Assembly: GCA_017399485.1 (NCBI GenBank) | Contig: JAFQCA010000005.1 | Location: 1-46,748, forward strand | Origin: Alistipes sp. | Lineage (GTDB): Bacteria; Bacteroidota; Bacteroidia; Bacteroidales; Rikenellaceae | Direction of reading: 5' to 3' | Length of the DNA stretch: 46,748 nucleotides | Part shown: positions 27,490 through 35,759 of the stretch, in pieces | How positions within the stretch are numbered: the stretch's first letter is position 1 | Layout: every line of letters starts with the position of its first letter | Translations under genes and position numbers: made by a program | Notes under the pieces: model-generated | What the model was told of the DNA's origin: nothing | The model's database searches: none | Seen by the model: only the letters and a program-made list of their open reading frames with translations

Positions 27490-28575
27490 ATGTCGCACGA
27501 AGTGTTGAAAAATATTTGCAATAAGTTAAGTGTTATAGTCTTGATATTTTGCATTGTCGGTTGTGGCTCGATGAAGGATGAGCGGAAGTATGTCACCGTC
27601 GATGGAGAGATGTTGGGTACGTTTTTGCATATCGTTGCTTGTACCGATGTCGAACCTTCGGAGATATATGCCCGAATGATGATGTTGGATAGTGTGGCTA
27701 AACGCTCGATGTCGATATTTGACGAGGAGTCGTTGTTGAGTAGAATCAACCGCGGCGAGACCGATAGCCTTGATGCCCACATCGCCTACAATCTTGAGTT
27801 GGCTCGTCGTGTTAATCAGATAAGCGGTGGGGCTTATGACGTGACAATCAAGCCTCTAACATCGGCTTATGGCTTCGCTCGCGAGAATCGTGAGCACAAA
27901 GTAAATGTCGATTCTCTGCTGGAGTTTGTCGGTATGGAGAAGATAAGCGTTGAGGATGGTAGATTGATTAAAGCCGATGAACGTATGCAGTTGGATTTTA
28001 ACTCCATAGCCAAAGGTTATACCGTGGATTTGGCAGTCGAGGAGTTGGAGCGATTGGGCGTAGAGGATTATCTTGTTGATATAGGTGGCGAAGTGCGTTG
28101 TAAGGGAGTCAACAAGAAGGGCGTGGCGTGGCGTGTCGGCATAGAGACTCCGTTTGATGGTAATCAAAGCAATGGTGAGTTTATCCAGCAAGTTATCTCA
28201 TTGAGTAATTGTTCGATGGCCACATCGGGTAATTATCGCCGCTATTATGTCAATGATGATGGCCGTAAGGTGGCTCATACTTTAGACCCGCGTACGGGTG
28301 AGAGCGTAGTAAGCGAGTTGCTGTCGGCAACGGTTGTAGCACCGACGTGTGCTGAGGCTGATGCTTATGGTACGATGTTTATGGCATTAGGCAAGGAACG
28401 GGCAATCGAGTTGGCGCGTCAAATGGCGGAGCAGGGTGTGTTTGTGTATTTTATCACATCGGGCGAAGGTAAAACAGGCGAAGGCGGAACGGGTGATGGC
28501 GAGGAGTTTGATGTGTATTATTCTTCGCAACTTGAATCAGCATTAAGCCATAGCGAAGGTTTTAGTGCTTTATAA
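27490..28575 (+). CDS. apbE: FAD:protein FMN transferase (ApbE family lipoprotein)
   Basis: A periplasmic flavin transferase that attaches FMN covalently to Thr/Ser residues of partners such as Na+-NQR and Rnf subunits. The 361-residue protein has a lipoprotein signal with lipobox IVGC (Cys25). The core shows MLGTFLHIVACTDV, FDEESLLSRINRG, SGGAYDVTIKPLTSAYGF, LDFNSIAKGYTVDLAVEE, YLVDIGGEVRCKG and the metal-site region HTLDPRTGE with TCAEADAYGTMFMALG. A Gly/Glu-rich insert (about residues 329-341) breaks the usual C-terminal strand. A lipid kinase gene begins 33 nt downstream on the same strand. No NQR or Rnf genes are in the window. Confidence 0.94.
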   Translation: MSHEVLKNICNKLSVIVLIFCIVGCGSMKDERKYVTVDGEMLGTFLHIVACTDVEPSEIYARMMMLDSVAKRSMSIFDEESLLSRINRGETDSLDAHIAYNLELARRVNQISGGAYDVTIKPLTSAYGFARENREHKVNVDSLLEFVGMEKISVEDGRLIKADERMQLDFNSIAKGYTVDLAVEELERLGVEDYLVDIGGEVRCKGVNKKGVAWRVGIETPFDGNQSNGEFIQQVISLSNCSMATSGNYRRYYVNDDGRKVAHTLDPRTGESVVSELLSATVVAPTCAEADAYGTMFMALGKERAIELARQMAEQGVFVYFITSGEGKTGEGGTGDGEEFDVYYSSQLESALSHSEGFSAL

Positions 28576-28608
28576 TTGTGGTCGATACGTTGGCCATATT
28601 AACATTAT

Positions 28609-29502
28609 ATGAAACGAGCAATTTTATTATATAACGAAAAGGCTGGTCGAGGTAAAATCGCAGGCAAAATCGAGAACATCGTAAGGATGTTTTCTGATGT
28701 TGATTGCGTATTGCTGCCTCGGCTGATATCGTTTGATAAGAATCCTTTTGATGGAGAGGAGGCAAGTGATTTGGTCGTGATTGCAGGAGGTGACGGCACC
28801 GTAAATTATGTGGTCAATGCGATGAAACGTAAAGGGTTGGATATCCCGCTTGCTATTATCCCGACGGGTACGGCAAACGATTTTGCAGGCTCGATAGGTA
28901 TGTCTGCCGATGTTATGAAGGCGGCACATCAGATTATCGAAGGCGAGGTCGATGAGATAGATTGCGGCCTTGTCGAGCAGATAAATCAAGAGGGGGGGAG
29001 TAAAAAATATTTTATCAATATATTTAGTTTCGGAATATTTACGACAACATCGCAACATACACCGCAGCATCTCAAAAAGAGGGTAGGGCGATTTGCCTAC
29101 TTTATGGAGGGCCTAAAGGAGTTGCGTACGATGCACGGTATCCCTCTGACCATTACAACCGACAACGAGACCTTCTATTATCCTACATTGATGGGGCTGG
29201 TGCTTAATGGTGAAACGGCAGGACGTCTGCCCTTGATGCGTAAGGCGAGCCTGAAGGATGGAGTGTTTGATTGTCTGTTTTTGCGTAAACGCCACCTGCT
29301 GGGGTTGTCGGCAATAGATATGTTGTTGTATGTATTTGGTGTAAGAACAAATGCCGTAAGATATATAAAATCGAGTTCTTTAATGTTGATGACACCCTCA
29401 AGTGAGGCCACCGATATTGATGGACAGAGTGGCGTTAAATTCCCATTGCAAGTTACTTGTCTGTCGGGCGCACTTCGGGTTGTATGTCCTAAGTCATCAT
29501 AA
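28609..29502 (+). CDS. Diacylglycerol kinase family lipid kinase
   Basis: A 297-residue member of the DAGK catalytic-domain family (YegS/DgkB-like), which phosphorylates lipids such as diacylglycerol or sphingoid bases with ATP. The N-terminal nucleotide domain has LYNEKAGRGK and the glycine-rich VVIAGGDGTVNYVVNAM (about 58-74), then IPTGTANDFAGSIGM. The C-terminal domain carries LKDGVFDCLFLRKRHLL and ATDIDGQSG, corresponding to the family DG motif near the C-terminus. The substrate is not known. It follows apbE by 33 nt and precedes the AraC-type gene by 124 nt. Confidence 0.88.
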   Translation: MKRAILLYNEKAGRGKIAGKIENIVRMFSDVDCVLLPRLISFDKNPFDGEEASDLVVIAGGDGTVNYVVNAMKRKGLDIPLAIIPTGTANDFAGSIGMSADVMKAAHQIIEGEVDEIDCGLVEQINQEGGSKKYFINIFSFGIFTTTSQHTPQHLKKRVGRFAYFMEGLKELRTMHGIPLTITTDNETFYYPTLMGLVLNGETAGRLPLMRKASLKDGVFDCLFLRKRHLLGLSAIDMLLYVFGVRTNAVRYIKSSSLMLMTPSSEATDIDGQSGVKFPLQVTCLSGALRVVCPKSS

Positions 29503-29561
29503 GCGTTTGGCGAAGATTCGTCTATCCGATAGCGTTGTTGAGGCTGATAATTAGAGTGTTA

Positions 29562-29583
29562 GTGAGAGAGTCGGTGAGAGAGT
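29562..29583. repeat. Direct repeat in the leader of the AraC-type gene
   Basis: GTGAGAGAGT occurs at 29562-29571 and 29574-29583, 12 bp apart, within a purine-rich stretch ahead of the regulator start at 29627. It could be a binding site or simple-sequence noise. Confidence 0.3.
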
Positions 29584-29626
29584 AAGAGGAGTTGAAGTGA
29601 GTTAAGTAAATATAATTGCGAGAAAG

Positions 29627-30535
29627 ATGAGAGAAGAGAGTGGTAAGGGGCGTAAGATTTCAGTACAGCAAATCAGTAAGTATTTTACAGAGGCCCAATT
29701 TAAGTCGGCAGATTTTGGAATGCTGTCGTTGGTGCGTTTTCAAACGCCCGAAGAGGGTGCTCATAATTGTGATATTGATGGCATCTGTATTGCTGTGGTA
29801 TGTAGTGGCTCTGTTAAGGCTATCGTTAATGGGATATCGTGCGAGTTGCGTAATAACTCAATCCTTATGCTTAATGAAGATTCTGTTGTCACGTCGATGA
29901 AGTGTAGTAAGGCGTGTATGGGGTATCTTATATCGTTTTCACACCCGTTTATCAATAAGTCTGCATTAGATGTGGCTGATTCGATGAAGTTGCGTATGAT
30001 GTGCAATTCGAATCCTTGTTTGACTGTCGAGGGTGGCGATATTGAGCATTTGCATCGTTTGGCAGGAACGCTTTCCGATATGATTAGCGTGTCGAACCAA
30101 TATCCTTATGCCGATAAGATGGTGATGTCGTTGTTTACATCGGTGTTCTATATGTTTATGTCAATCTTGAATGAGAATCCTGATGTGATACAGCCGCAAA
30201 GACGTGTGATGCGTTCCGATAGCGTGATGCAGCAATTTGTTGCATTGTTGAGCGAGAAGTGTGAGAGTGAACGAAGCGTTGAGTATTATGCCAACTGTTT
30301 GGGTATATCGCCCAAATATCTGTCTCTAATATGTAAGAATACGCTTGGTCGTAATGCCTCAAGCGTTATCGACGAGGCTGTTGTCCGTAAGGCTAAAGAG
30401 TTGCTGATGCAGCAGGGGTTGAGTATTCAGGATATAGCCGAAAAGTTGAATTTTGTGTCACAATCCTTCTTTGGTAAATACTTTAAGCAGCGAGTAGGTA
30501 TCTCGCCTTCGCGTTATAGGTCGCAGGGTATGTAG
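29627..30535 (+). CDS. AraC family transcriptional regulator
   Basis: A 302-residue regulator with an N-terminal cupin-like sensing domain (about 20-170) and a C-terminal AraC DNA-binding domain with two helix-turn-helix units. The first is at about 214-245 (SVEYYANCLGISPKYLSLIC). The second is at about 262-295 (QDIAEKLNFVSQSFFGKYFK), ending with the hallmark GISPSRYR. The effector is unknown. It converges with the DUF1080 gene across a shared terminator, so a link to the neighbouring glycoside locus is possible but not shown. Confidence 0.92.
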   Translation: MREESGKGRKISVQQISKYFTEAQFKSADFGMLSLVRFQTPEEGAHNCDIDGICIAVVCSGSVKAIVNGISCELRNNSILMLNEDSVVTSMKCSKACMGYLISFSHPFINKSALDVADSMKLRMMCNSNPCLTVEGGDIEHLHRLAGTLSDMISVSNQYPYADKMVMSLFTSVFYMFMSILNENPDVIQPQRRVMRSDSVMQQFVALLSEKCESERSVEYYANCLGISPKYLSLICKNTLGRNASSVIDEAVVRKAKELLMQQGLSIQDIAEKLNFVSQSFFGKYFKQRVGISPSRYRSQGM

Positions 30536-30560
30536 GACTGAATAGGATATTACTTCAATA

Positions 30561-30602
30561 AAAAAGGGGTTGCCCGACAAACTTGTTGGACAACCCCTTT
30601 TT
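30561..30602. terminator. Bidirectional terminator between the AraC-type and DUF1080 genes
   Basis: AAAAAGGGGTTG (30561-30572) pairs perfectly with CAACCCCTTTTT (30591-30602), with a further inner stem (GACAA/TTGTT). The A and T runs allow termination in both directions. It is nearly the inverse copy of the hairpin at 21747-21779. Confidence 0.9.
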
Positions 30603-30618
30603 GTTATAAAGTGTTTGA

Positions 30619-31392
30619 TTAGTCAAGAACCTTAACTTTGATGTTACGGAACCAAACATCATCACCGTGGTCTTGGAAACCAATGTAACCCTCGTGGTTC
30701 TCACCACCGCAGTTGTTAAGCAAGTTGAAGGCTACGGGCCACTTCTCCTCAGAGAACTTAGATGCCTGAAGCATCTCAGTCCATTGGGGAGTCCACAAGT
30801 GGTACTCTACAACGGCTACGTCGTTCTGGAAGTGAACAACTGTACCCTTGTAAACCATAATCTTAACCTTGTTCCACTCGCCTGCGGGCTTTGAGTTCTG
30901 GGGCTTCGCGGGAATCATATCATACAAAGAAGATGACTGACGGTTGCCGTCAACACCCAACTTTGCATCGGGGTGATTCTCGTTATCCAAAACCTGACAC
31001 TCAGGAGCAGAGATGTAGATAGGCTCGTATGAACCATCCTCCTTCTTAATCTCCTGTGCCAAGTAGAAGATACCAGAGTTACCACCCTTTGAAACCTTCC
31101 ACTCCAACTCCAACTCGAAGTTCTTGAACTTCTGTGCAGCGTAGATGATATCGCCACCCTCGCCTGTCTGAGCCTCACCGCCACCTGAACCAGAGAACTT
31201 CAAGCAGCCGTCCTCGATAGACCAGCGAGCAGGAACGTGGTCCTTACCATAACCTCTCCAGCCCTCAAGGCTTGAGCCATCGAACAATACGATAGTGTTT
31301 GCATCATCCTCAGCCTCAGCAGCCTTGTTAGCGTTGCCACCGCAACTTGCCAACATTGATACCATAGCGGCCATCATTAATACTTTCTTCAT
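30619..31392 (-). CDS. DUF1080 lipoprotein (3-keto-glycoside hydrolase/lyase type)
   Basis: A 257-residue lipoprotein with the start MKKVLMMAAMVSMLASCGG (lipobox LASC, Cys17); the TTG codon 9 nt upstream is rejected. The mature part is a concanavalin-like jelly-roll of the DUF1080/PF06439 family: IVLFDGSSLEGWRGYG, RWSIEDGCLKFSG, FKNFELELEWKVSKGGNSGI, the ECQVLDNENHPDAK segment and YIGFQDHGDDVWFRNIKV. Members are annotated as 3-keto-disaccharide hydrolases acting on glycosides already oxidised at C3. The Gfo/Idh/MocA gene lies 35 nt upstream, the usual partner supplying that oxidation. The substrate is unknown. Confidence 0.9.
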   Translation of the reverse strand: MKKVLMMAAMVSMLASCGGNANKAAEAEDDANTIVLFDGSSLEGWRGYGKDHVPARWSIEDGCLKFSGSGGGEAQTGEGGDIIYAAQKFKNFELELEWKVSKGGNSGIFYLAQEIKKEDGSYEPIYISAPECQVLDNENHPDAKLGVDGNRQSSSLYDMIPAKPQNSKPAGEWNKVKIMVYKGTVVHFQNDVAVVEYHLWTPQWTEMLQASKFSEEKWPVAFNLLNNCGGENHEGYIGFQDHGDDVWFRNIKVKVLD

Positions 31393-31427
31393 TTTTATCA
31401 ATCTTTTTTGTTTGTTTTACCTTCTAA

Positions 31428-32909
31428 TTATCTAGGCATATTGGGCAAAGTCCAACCTGCACGGTAGTTGTGCTTAATCATCTCGTTAGCAAACTCCAAT
31501 GCGTTGATAGGCTCTGTGTATGTCTTGTTGAATGTGGGGTGACCATCCTTTACAGAGAAGCCGTCCTCAATCATAATACGCAAAGTCTCATCGGGGCCGA
31601 TGTTAGTGAACTTCATATTCTCGCCATCCCAGTGGAGAATCTTGTGCAAGTTCTGCAAACGAACAGCCAATACACCCATAACAACCATCTCGTTGAAAGG
31701 ACCAGCCTCTGAGAAGTCAGAGTTAGTCTTCTGGCGGTTCTCCTTAGACTCCTTACAAGCACGTACCCAATCCATCTCGTGAGAGAGTTCGACGTGGCGA
31801 GCGCGTGAAGGCGTCTCAGGTACGCGACCTGACAACAAGAACGGATTAGCACCGTAGCAACCGCATACCAAAGTATCCTTTGTACCGTAGAATACGAGGG
31901 CACCACCGCCACCCTGGATGTTGAAGTCGATACCGGGTTCCATACCTTCGGGACGCTCAGGCTTCAAACCTCCGTCATACCAGTTTACGATAACCTCAGG
32001 CATCTTTGCCTTGTGTACCTTCTCACGAGCAGGGAACTTGTACTTTACGTACTCTGCCTGCGGAGCGCAGTCTGTGAGCAATGCAGTTGAAGAACCCTGT
32101 ACCTCTGTAGGATAACCCAAGTTGAGGGCCTTGAATACGGGGTGGAGGATGTGGCAAGCCATATCACCCAATGCACCTGTACCGAAGTCCCACCATCCAC
32201 GCCAGTTCCAAGGCTGGTAAATCTGGTTGTAAGGACGATAAGGAGCCGGGCCGAGGAACAAGTCCCAGTTCAATGTGTCAGGAATTGGGTCTACTGTTGT
32301 AGGCTTCATCAAGCCCTGAGGCCAGATAGGACGGTCAGTGAAGGCGTCAACGCGCTTAACCTCACCAATCTCACCATTCCAAATCCAGTTACATACAGTC
32401 TCAACACCGATGTGTGAAGAACCCTGGTTACCCATCTGAGTAGCAACCTGATGCTTAGCAGCAAGCTTAGTCAAAAGACGAGACTCATAAACTGAGTGAG
32501 TCAAAGGCTTCTGGCAGTAAACGTGCTTGCCCAACTCCATAGCATAAGCAGAAACCAATGCGTGAGTGTGGTCGGGAGTTGCACAGATTACAGCGTCGAT
32601 TTCGTTGGCAGCCTTGTCATACATCTCACGCCAGTCCCAGAAACGCTTTGCCTTGGGGAATGCGTTGAATACATTCTTGGCATAGTTCCAATCAGTATCG
32701 CAAAGTGCAACGATATTCTCGCTACCCTTTACAGCGTTGATGTTAGAATTACCCATACCGCCAATACCTACGGCAGCGATATTCAACTTGTCAGACGGAG
32801 CCTTGTGTCCGAAAGCAGCACCCATTACGTTGCCGGGTACTACGGTCATAGCAGCCAGACCTGCTGTAGAGGTCTTCAGAAAGTCTGCTCTTGAGATTTT
32901 CTTTGACAT
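31428..32909 (-). CDS. Exported Gfo/Idh/MocA oxidoreductase (first copy)
   Basis: A 493-residue NAD(P)-dependent sugar oxidoreductase. The leader has SRADFLKTSTAGLAAMTVV (about 5-23), a Tat-like signal in which only one arginine of the twin pair remains. The Rossmann domain begins IAAVGIGGMGNSN (about 45-57) with the GxGxxG pattern, followed by ALCDTD, CATPDHTHA and YCQKPLTHS, where Gln replaces the usual Glu of EKP. The C-terminal substrate domain has GSSHIGVETVCNWIWNGEIG, DRPIWPQG and WWDFGTGALGDMACHI. Family members of this Bacteroidota group oxidise glycoside hydroxyls, often at C3. It sits between the DUF1080 and isomerase-like genes. Confidence 0.92.
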   Translation of the reverse strand: MSKKISRADFLKTSTAGLAAMTVVPGNVMGAAFGHKAPSDKLNIAAVGIGGMGNSNINAVKGSENIVALCDTDWNYAKNVFNAFPKAKRFWDWREMYDKAANEIDAVICATPDHTHALVSAYAMELGKHVYCQKPLTHSVYESRLLTKLAAKHQVATQMGNQGSSHIGVETVCNWIWNGEIGEVKRVDAFTDRPIWPQGLMKPTTVDPIPDTLNWDLFLGPAPYRPYNQIYQPWNWRGWWDFGTGALGDMACHILHPVFKALNLGYPTEVQGSSTALLTDCAPQAEYVKYKFPAREKVHKAKMPEVIVNWYDGGLKPERPEGMEPGIDFNIQGGGGALVFYGTKDTLVCGCYGANPFLLSGRVPETPSRARHVELSHEMDWVRACKESKENRQKTNSDFSEAGPFNEMVVMGVLAVRLQNLHKILHWDGENMKFTNIGPDETLRIMIEDGFSVKDGHPTFNKTYTEPINALEFANEMIKHNYRAGWTLPNMPR

Positions 32910-33034
32910 AATTGTGTAATTTTTAGGTTAATAAATATATTAAGCGTTTATGCTTTTTCTGTTTTAGTAAATAGTACCTATATTACTTTGCCCTTAATAT
33001 CGCAGGCGTCGGTAATATTTAATATTGCGGTCTT

Positions 33035-34021
33035 TTAATATCGTATGCTCGGCAAGTTGTCTACATAATAGTAACTACGCTCTATGCAGTTCATTGCCGG
33101 CAGATGAAAATCTCGCACTTCGATAAATATATCGGCCACACCTTGTTGTATGCCCTCCTTTATTATTGTGTCGAAATCTATCTTTCCGCTGTCGCCCGCC
33201 ACACCGTAGTCGTGCAGGTGGAGCAGGAGTATGCGTTTATCTTGTTGTTTGAGTAGTTTACATACATCTGTTGCGGCTTCTGTGGCTTCAAATGTATCTA
33301 TCTCGAACCATACTTTGTCATTGTCGGTCTGCTCAGCCAATATCTCAAATATAGATGCCGAGTCTTCGTTTTTTGTCAATTCGGCCTGCGAAGGGTGGAA
33401 ACAAAATCTCATACCCTGTTCTGTAGCCATTTGACCTATAGCGTTGAAGTACTTTGCATAACGAGCAATTGTCGCTTGGTCGGGATTTTCGGGGAATTGT
33501 GACATTGTCACATATCGACACCCTAAATCTTTGCAGATAGCCATCGCATTGAGCCACCACTCGTTGTCCTCTTTGCTCATCGCAACTTCCTCGCTTCTTG
33601 CATCTGCCTCACTTCCTTCTGCCCCCTCATTCATTGTGGCCCCCTCATTCATTGCGGCCCCCTCTTTTTCGGCCTCTGTGAGCAGATGGTTTAGGTGGGC
33701 GGCGGTAATTTTAATGTTGGCTTTGCGTGCAAGTTCCTTTAACTCTTCGGGACTCTTGTAATGCAACTTGCCGTTTTTGTAGGTGCCTACCTCTATGGTG
33801 CTATAACCTATGGCAGCTAAATTCTCCAATACGCTTGCTCCTCCTGCGTATATCGCAGAGTCGATAGATGGCAAGTGAAATCCGATGTCGGTTTTGATGT
33901 TGCTCAAGGCTTCATCAACAACCTCGACAAAGGAGTCGGCAGCCTTTTTAAGTCCTATAATCGAACTTGCAGCATCCAAAACTGACGACAGCCCCTGTTT
34001 GAAAAATCCCAATCTATCCAT
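33035..34021 (-). CDS. Sugar phosphate isomerase/epimerase-like TIM-barrel protein
   Basis: A 328-residue AP-endonuclease-2/xylose-isomerase-like TIM barrel. The first 45 residues look like a leader or helical extension (GLSSVLDAASSIIGLKKAAD). The barrel holds likely metal ligands in TAAHLNHL, FCFHPSQAEL, VWFEIDTFEATEA, LLLHLHDYG and IFIEVRDFH. An insert of about 30 residues at about 121-150, made of EGAAMNEG-type repeats, interrupts the loop after HLNHL; its DNA is an in-frame 18-bp tandem repeat. In related loci such proteins act on 3-keto sugars by isomerisation, elimination or hydration. It starts 40 nt after the tatC stop. Confidence 0.82.
   Translation of the reverse strand: MDRLGFFKQGLSSVLDAASSIIGLKKAADSFVEVVDEALSNIKTDIGFHLPSIDSAIYAGGASVLENLAAIGYSTIEVGTYKNGKLHYKSPEELKELARKANIKITAAHLNHLLTEAEKEGAAMNEGATMNEGAEGSEADARSEEVAMSKEDNEWWLNAMAICKDLGCRYVTMSQFPENPDQATIARYAKYFNAIGQMATEQGMRFCFHPSQAELTKNEDSASIFEILAEQTDNDKVWFEIDTFEATEAATDVCKLLKQQDKRILLLHLHDYGVAGDSGKIDFDTIIKEGIQQGVADIFIEVRDFHLPAMNCIERSYYYVDNLPSIRY
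33621..33664. repeat. 18-bp tandem repeat inside the isomerase-like gene
   Basis: About 2.4 copies of the unit GCCCCCTCATTCATTGYG (33621-33638, 33639-33656, partial to 33664). The unit is six codons long, so copy changes stay in frame and would alter the EGAAMN/EGATMN stretch. Confidence 0.75.
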
Positions 34022-34061
34022 CGAGTAGCATTCTCGGAGTTAATATTTATCGTTGGGCAAC

Positions 34062-35348
34062 TTATGCCTTGCTTGACTCAGCATCAGCATTGCCACTATT
34101 GGCATCAGCATTATCCGCATTGGCATCGTCGTCAATTTGAGGCTCTTCGGTGGCTACCGAATATACGATTTTACGCTTTTTGGGTACTACGCCAACCTGC
34201 TGAGGGAACTTGGGCATCATTGCAGAGCCTAATGGAGATATAACCTCCTCCAATTCCTCTTCTTCCTCTTCTTCCTTCTCGTTTGCAGTCTCTGTGTCTT
34301 TCGACTCCTCTACAACCTCCTCCTCAGGCTCGGCTGTCGCAGATTCCTCGTCCGCTTGCTCGGTCTTTTCTCCGTCATTAGCGTCGGGGGTAGAAGTGTT
34401 ATCCTCGTCGCTTGACGACTCTTCTTGCGACTCCTCATCTGCCTCCTCGTTTGCCTTCTCCTCTTCGGCCTTGCGGGCAGCCTCTTCTGCTTCGGCCTTA
34501 GCCTTTTCGGCAGCCATCTTAGCCTCATACTCGGCCTCCTCTTTAGCGCGAGCCTGCTCGATACGCACTGCGATGGTTATACCATATTCGTAGAGGAAGT
34601 AGCAGGGAATGAAGATAAGTACCTGACTTACAACGTCGGGAGGAGTGATTATTGCGGCAAAAATCAATAACGCGGCAACTGCAACTTTGCGATATTGGCG
34701 CATACCCTCCGAAGTGACTATACCCATTGTGGCCAACAAACGAATCAACAGCGGCAATTGGAATGCAATGGCAGCGGCAAATGACACACTTATGACGGTG
34801 TTCATAAATGAATCTACGCCGATGATGTTGTTAATCTGCTCACTTACCTGATAGTTACCCAAGAAGTTGATAGCCAGCGGGGCGATGATGAAGTATCCGA
34901 AAAAAAGGCCCAACAAGAACCATACGGGAGTCTCCAAAACATATCGGAAACTCTTTTTGCGTTGCTGGGGAGGAAGTGCGGGCTTTACAAAGAGCCATAA
35001 CTCCCAAATCAGATATGGGAAAGCAATTACGAATGCACCGACGAGTGAACTCTTGATATGTAGTAGGAATTGTCCTGCCATCTTGGTGTTATACAAATCG
35101 ACGTTGTCGAGCGATATCCTCAATGCATCAGACCCCATCATATCGGCCATCCAGTTGAAAAGACGATTCGTTGGGAATGACTCCAATACGGGGGCCAATA
35201 CTACGTCCATAACGATACCCTTCAATGCGAATAATACACAGAAGAGTACGCCGAAAATAAGTATAACACGCATCAAAATCTTGCGGAGTTCGTCGAGGTG
35301 CTCGCCGAAAGTCATCTCCGCTTCGTCGTGTACAATCTCTTTGCTCAT
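34062..35348 (-). CDS. tatC: Sec-independent translocase TatC with long acidic C-terminal extension
   Basis: TatC is the membrane receptor for twin-arginine signal peptides. Residues 1-265 are a normal TatC: TFGEHLDELRKILMRVILIF, the periplasmic-loop region, FPYLIWELWLFVKPALPPQQ with the conserved Glu, and six hydrophobic segments. After IRIEQARAKEEAEYEAKMAA a tail of about 150 residues follows, first a charged Ala/Glu/Lys helix, then a very acidic Glu/Asp/Ser/Thr stretch. A non-repetitive motif comes next (ISPLGSAMMPKFPQQVGVVP, then basic KKRK). Typical TatC stops near 250-280 residues, so total length 428 is unusual. tatA lies 29 nt upstream. Confidence 0.95.
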   Translation of the reverse strand: MSKEIVHDEAEMTFGEHLDELRKILMRVILIFGVLFCVLFALKGIVMDVVLAPVLESFPTNRLFNWMADMMGSDALRISLDNVDLYNTKMAGQFLLHIKSSLVGAFVIAFPYLIWELWLFVKPALPPQQRKKSFRYVLETPVWFLLGLFFGYFIIAPLAINFLGNYQVSEQINNIIGVDSFMNTVISVSFAAAIAFQLPLLIRLLATMGIVTSEGMRQYRKVAVAALLIFAAIITPPDVVSQVLIFIPCYFLYEYGITIAVRIEQARAKEEAEYEAKMAAEKAKAEAEEAARKAEEEKANEEADEESQEESSSDEDNTSTPDANDGEKTEQADEESATAEPEEEVVEESKDTETANEKEEEEEEELEEVISPLGSAMMPKFPQQVGVVPKKRKIVYSVATEEPQIDDDANADNADANSGNADAESSKA

Positions 35349-35377
35349 TACCTAATTTCCGTCAAATAAGTTAATTC

Positions 35378-35578
35378 TTACTCCTCGTTCTTTGACTCGG
35401 GCTTCTTGTCGTCCTCAGGCTTTGTAGCAGTGTTTACAGCATCCTTAAACTCGCGAATACCACGACCAGCACCACGCATCAACTCAGGCAACTTCTTACC
35501 ACCGAAAAGGAGCAAAAGAGCCAAAACAATAAGTAGAATCTCGCTGGTACCAAGACCGCCGATAAACAATAATTCCAT
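35378..35578 (-). CDS. tatA: Sec-independent translocase TatA/TatE
   Basis: The pore-forming subunit of the Tat system for folded proteins. It has 66 residues: one hydrophobic segment (about 1-24, FIGGLGTSEILLIVLALLLL), the FGGKKLPEL hinge, an amphipathic helix (MRGAGRGIREFKDAVNTAT) and a charged tail. No separate tatB is visible, as usual in Bacteroidota. It begins the run tatA-tatC-isomerase-oxidoreductase-DUF1080 on the minus strand. Confidence 0.96.
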   Translation of the reverse strand: MELLFIGGLGTSEILLIVLALLLLFGGKKLPELMRGAGRGIREFKDAVNTATKPEDDKKPESKNEE

Positions 35579-35694
35579 AACGTTCTAATTTTTAATTTAT
35601 TAATTAATTATTTATTTAAGTCAATATTTCAACCCGAAAGTTACAAACAATATTCGTTATTTCCAACTTTAACGGCTTTTTTTTGTGATTCATA

Positions 35695-35738
35695 GTAAAA
35701 ACGAGACCGCCTTCAAAATATTGCAGAGGGCGGTCTCG
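35695..35738 (-). terminator. Terminator of the DPP4-type peptidase gene
   Basis: CGAGACCGCC (35702-35711) pairs perfectly with GGCGGTCTCG (35729-35738), followed on the minus strand by TTTTTACT. It isolates the peptidase gene from tatA. Confidence 0.85.
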
Positions 35739-35759
35739 GTGGGCGAACTAATGGTGTTC

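Noticed and set aside
34210..34593. Plus-strand Ser-rich ORF of 127 codons
   Set aside because: It is the mirror image of the Glu/Asp/Ala-rich TatC tail; low complexity alone produces it.
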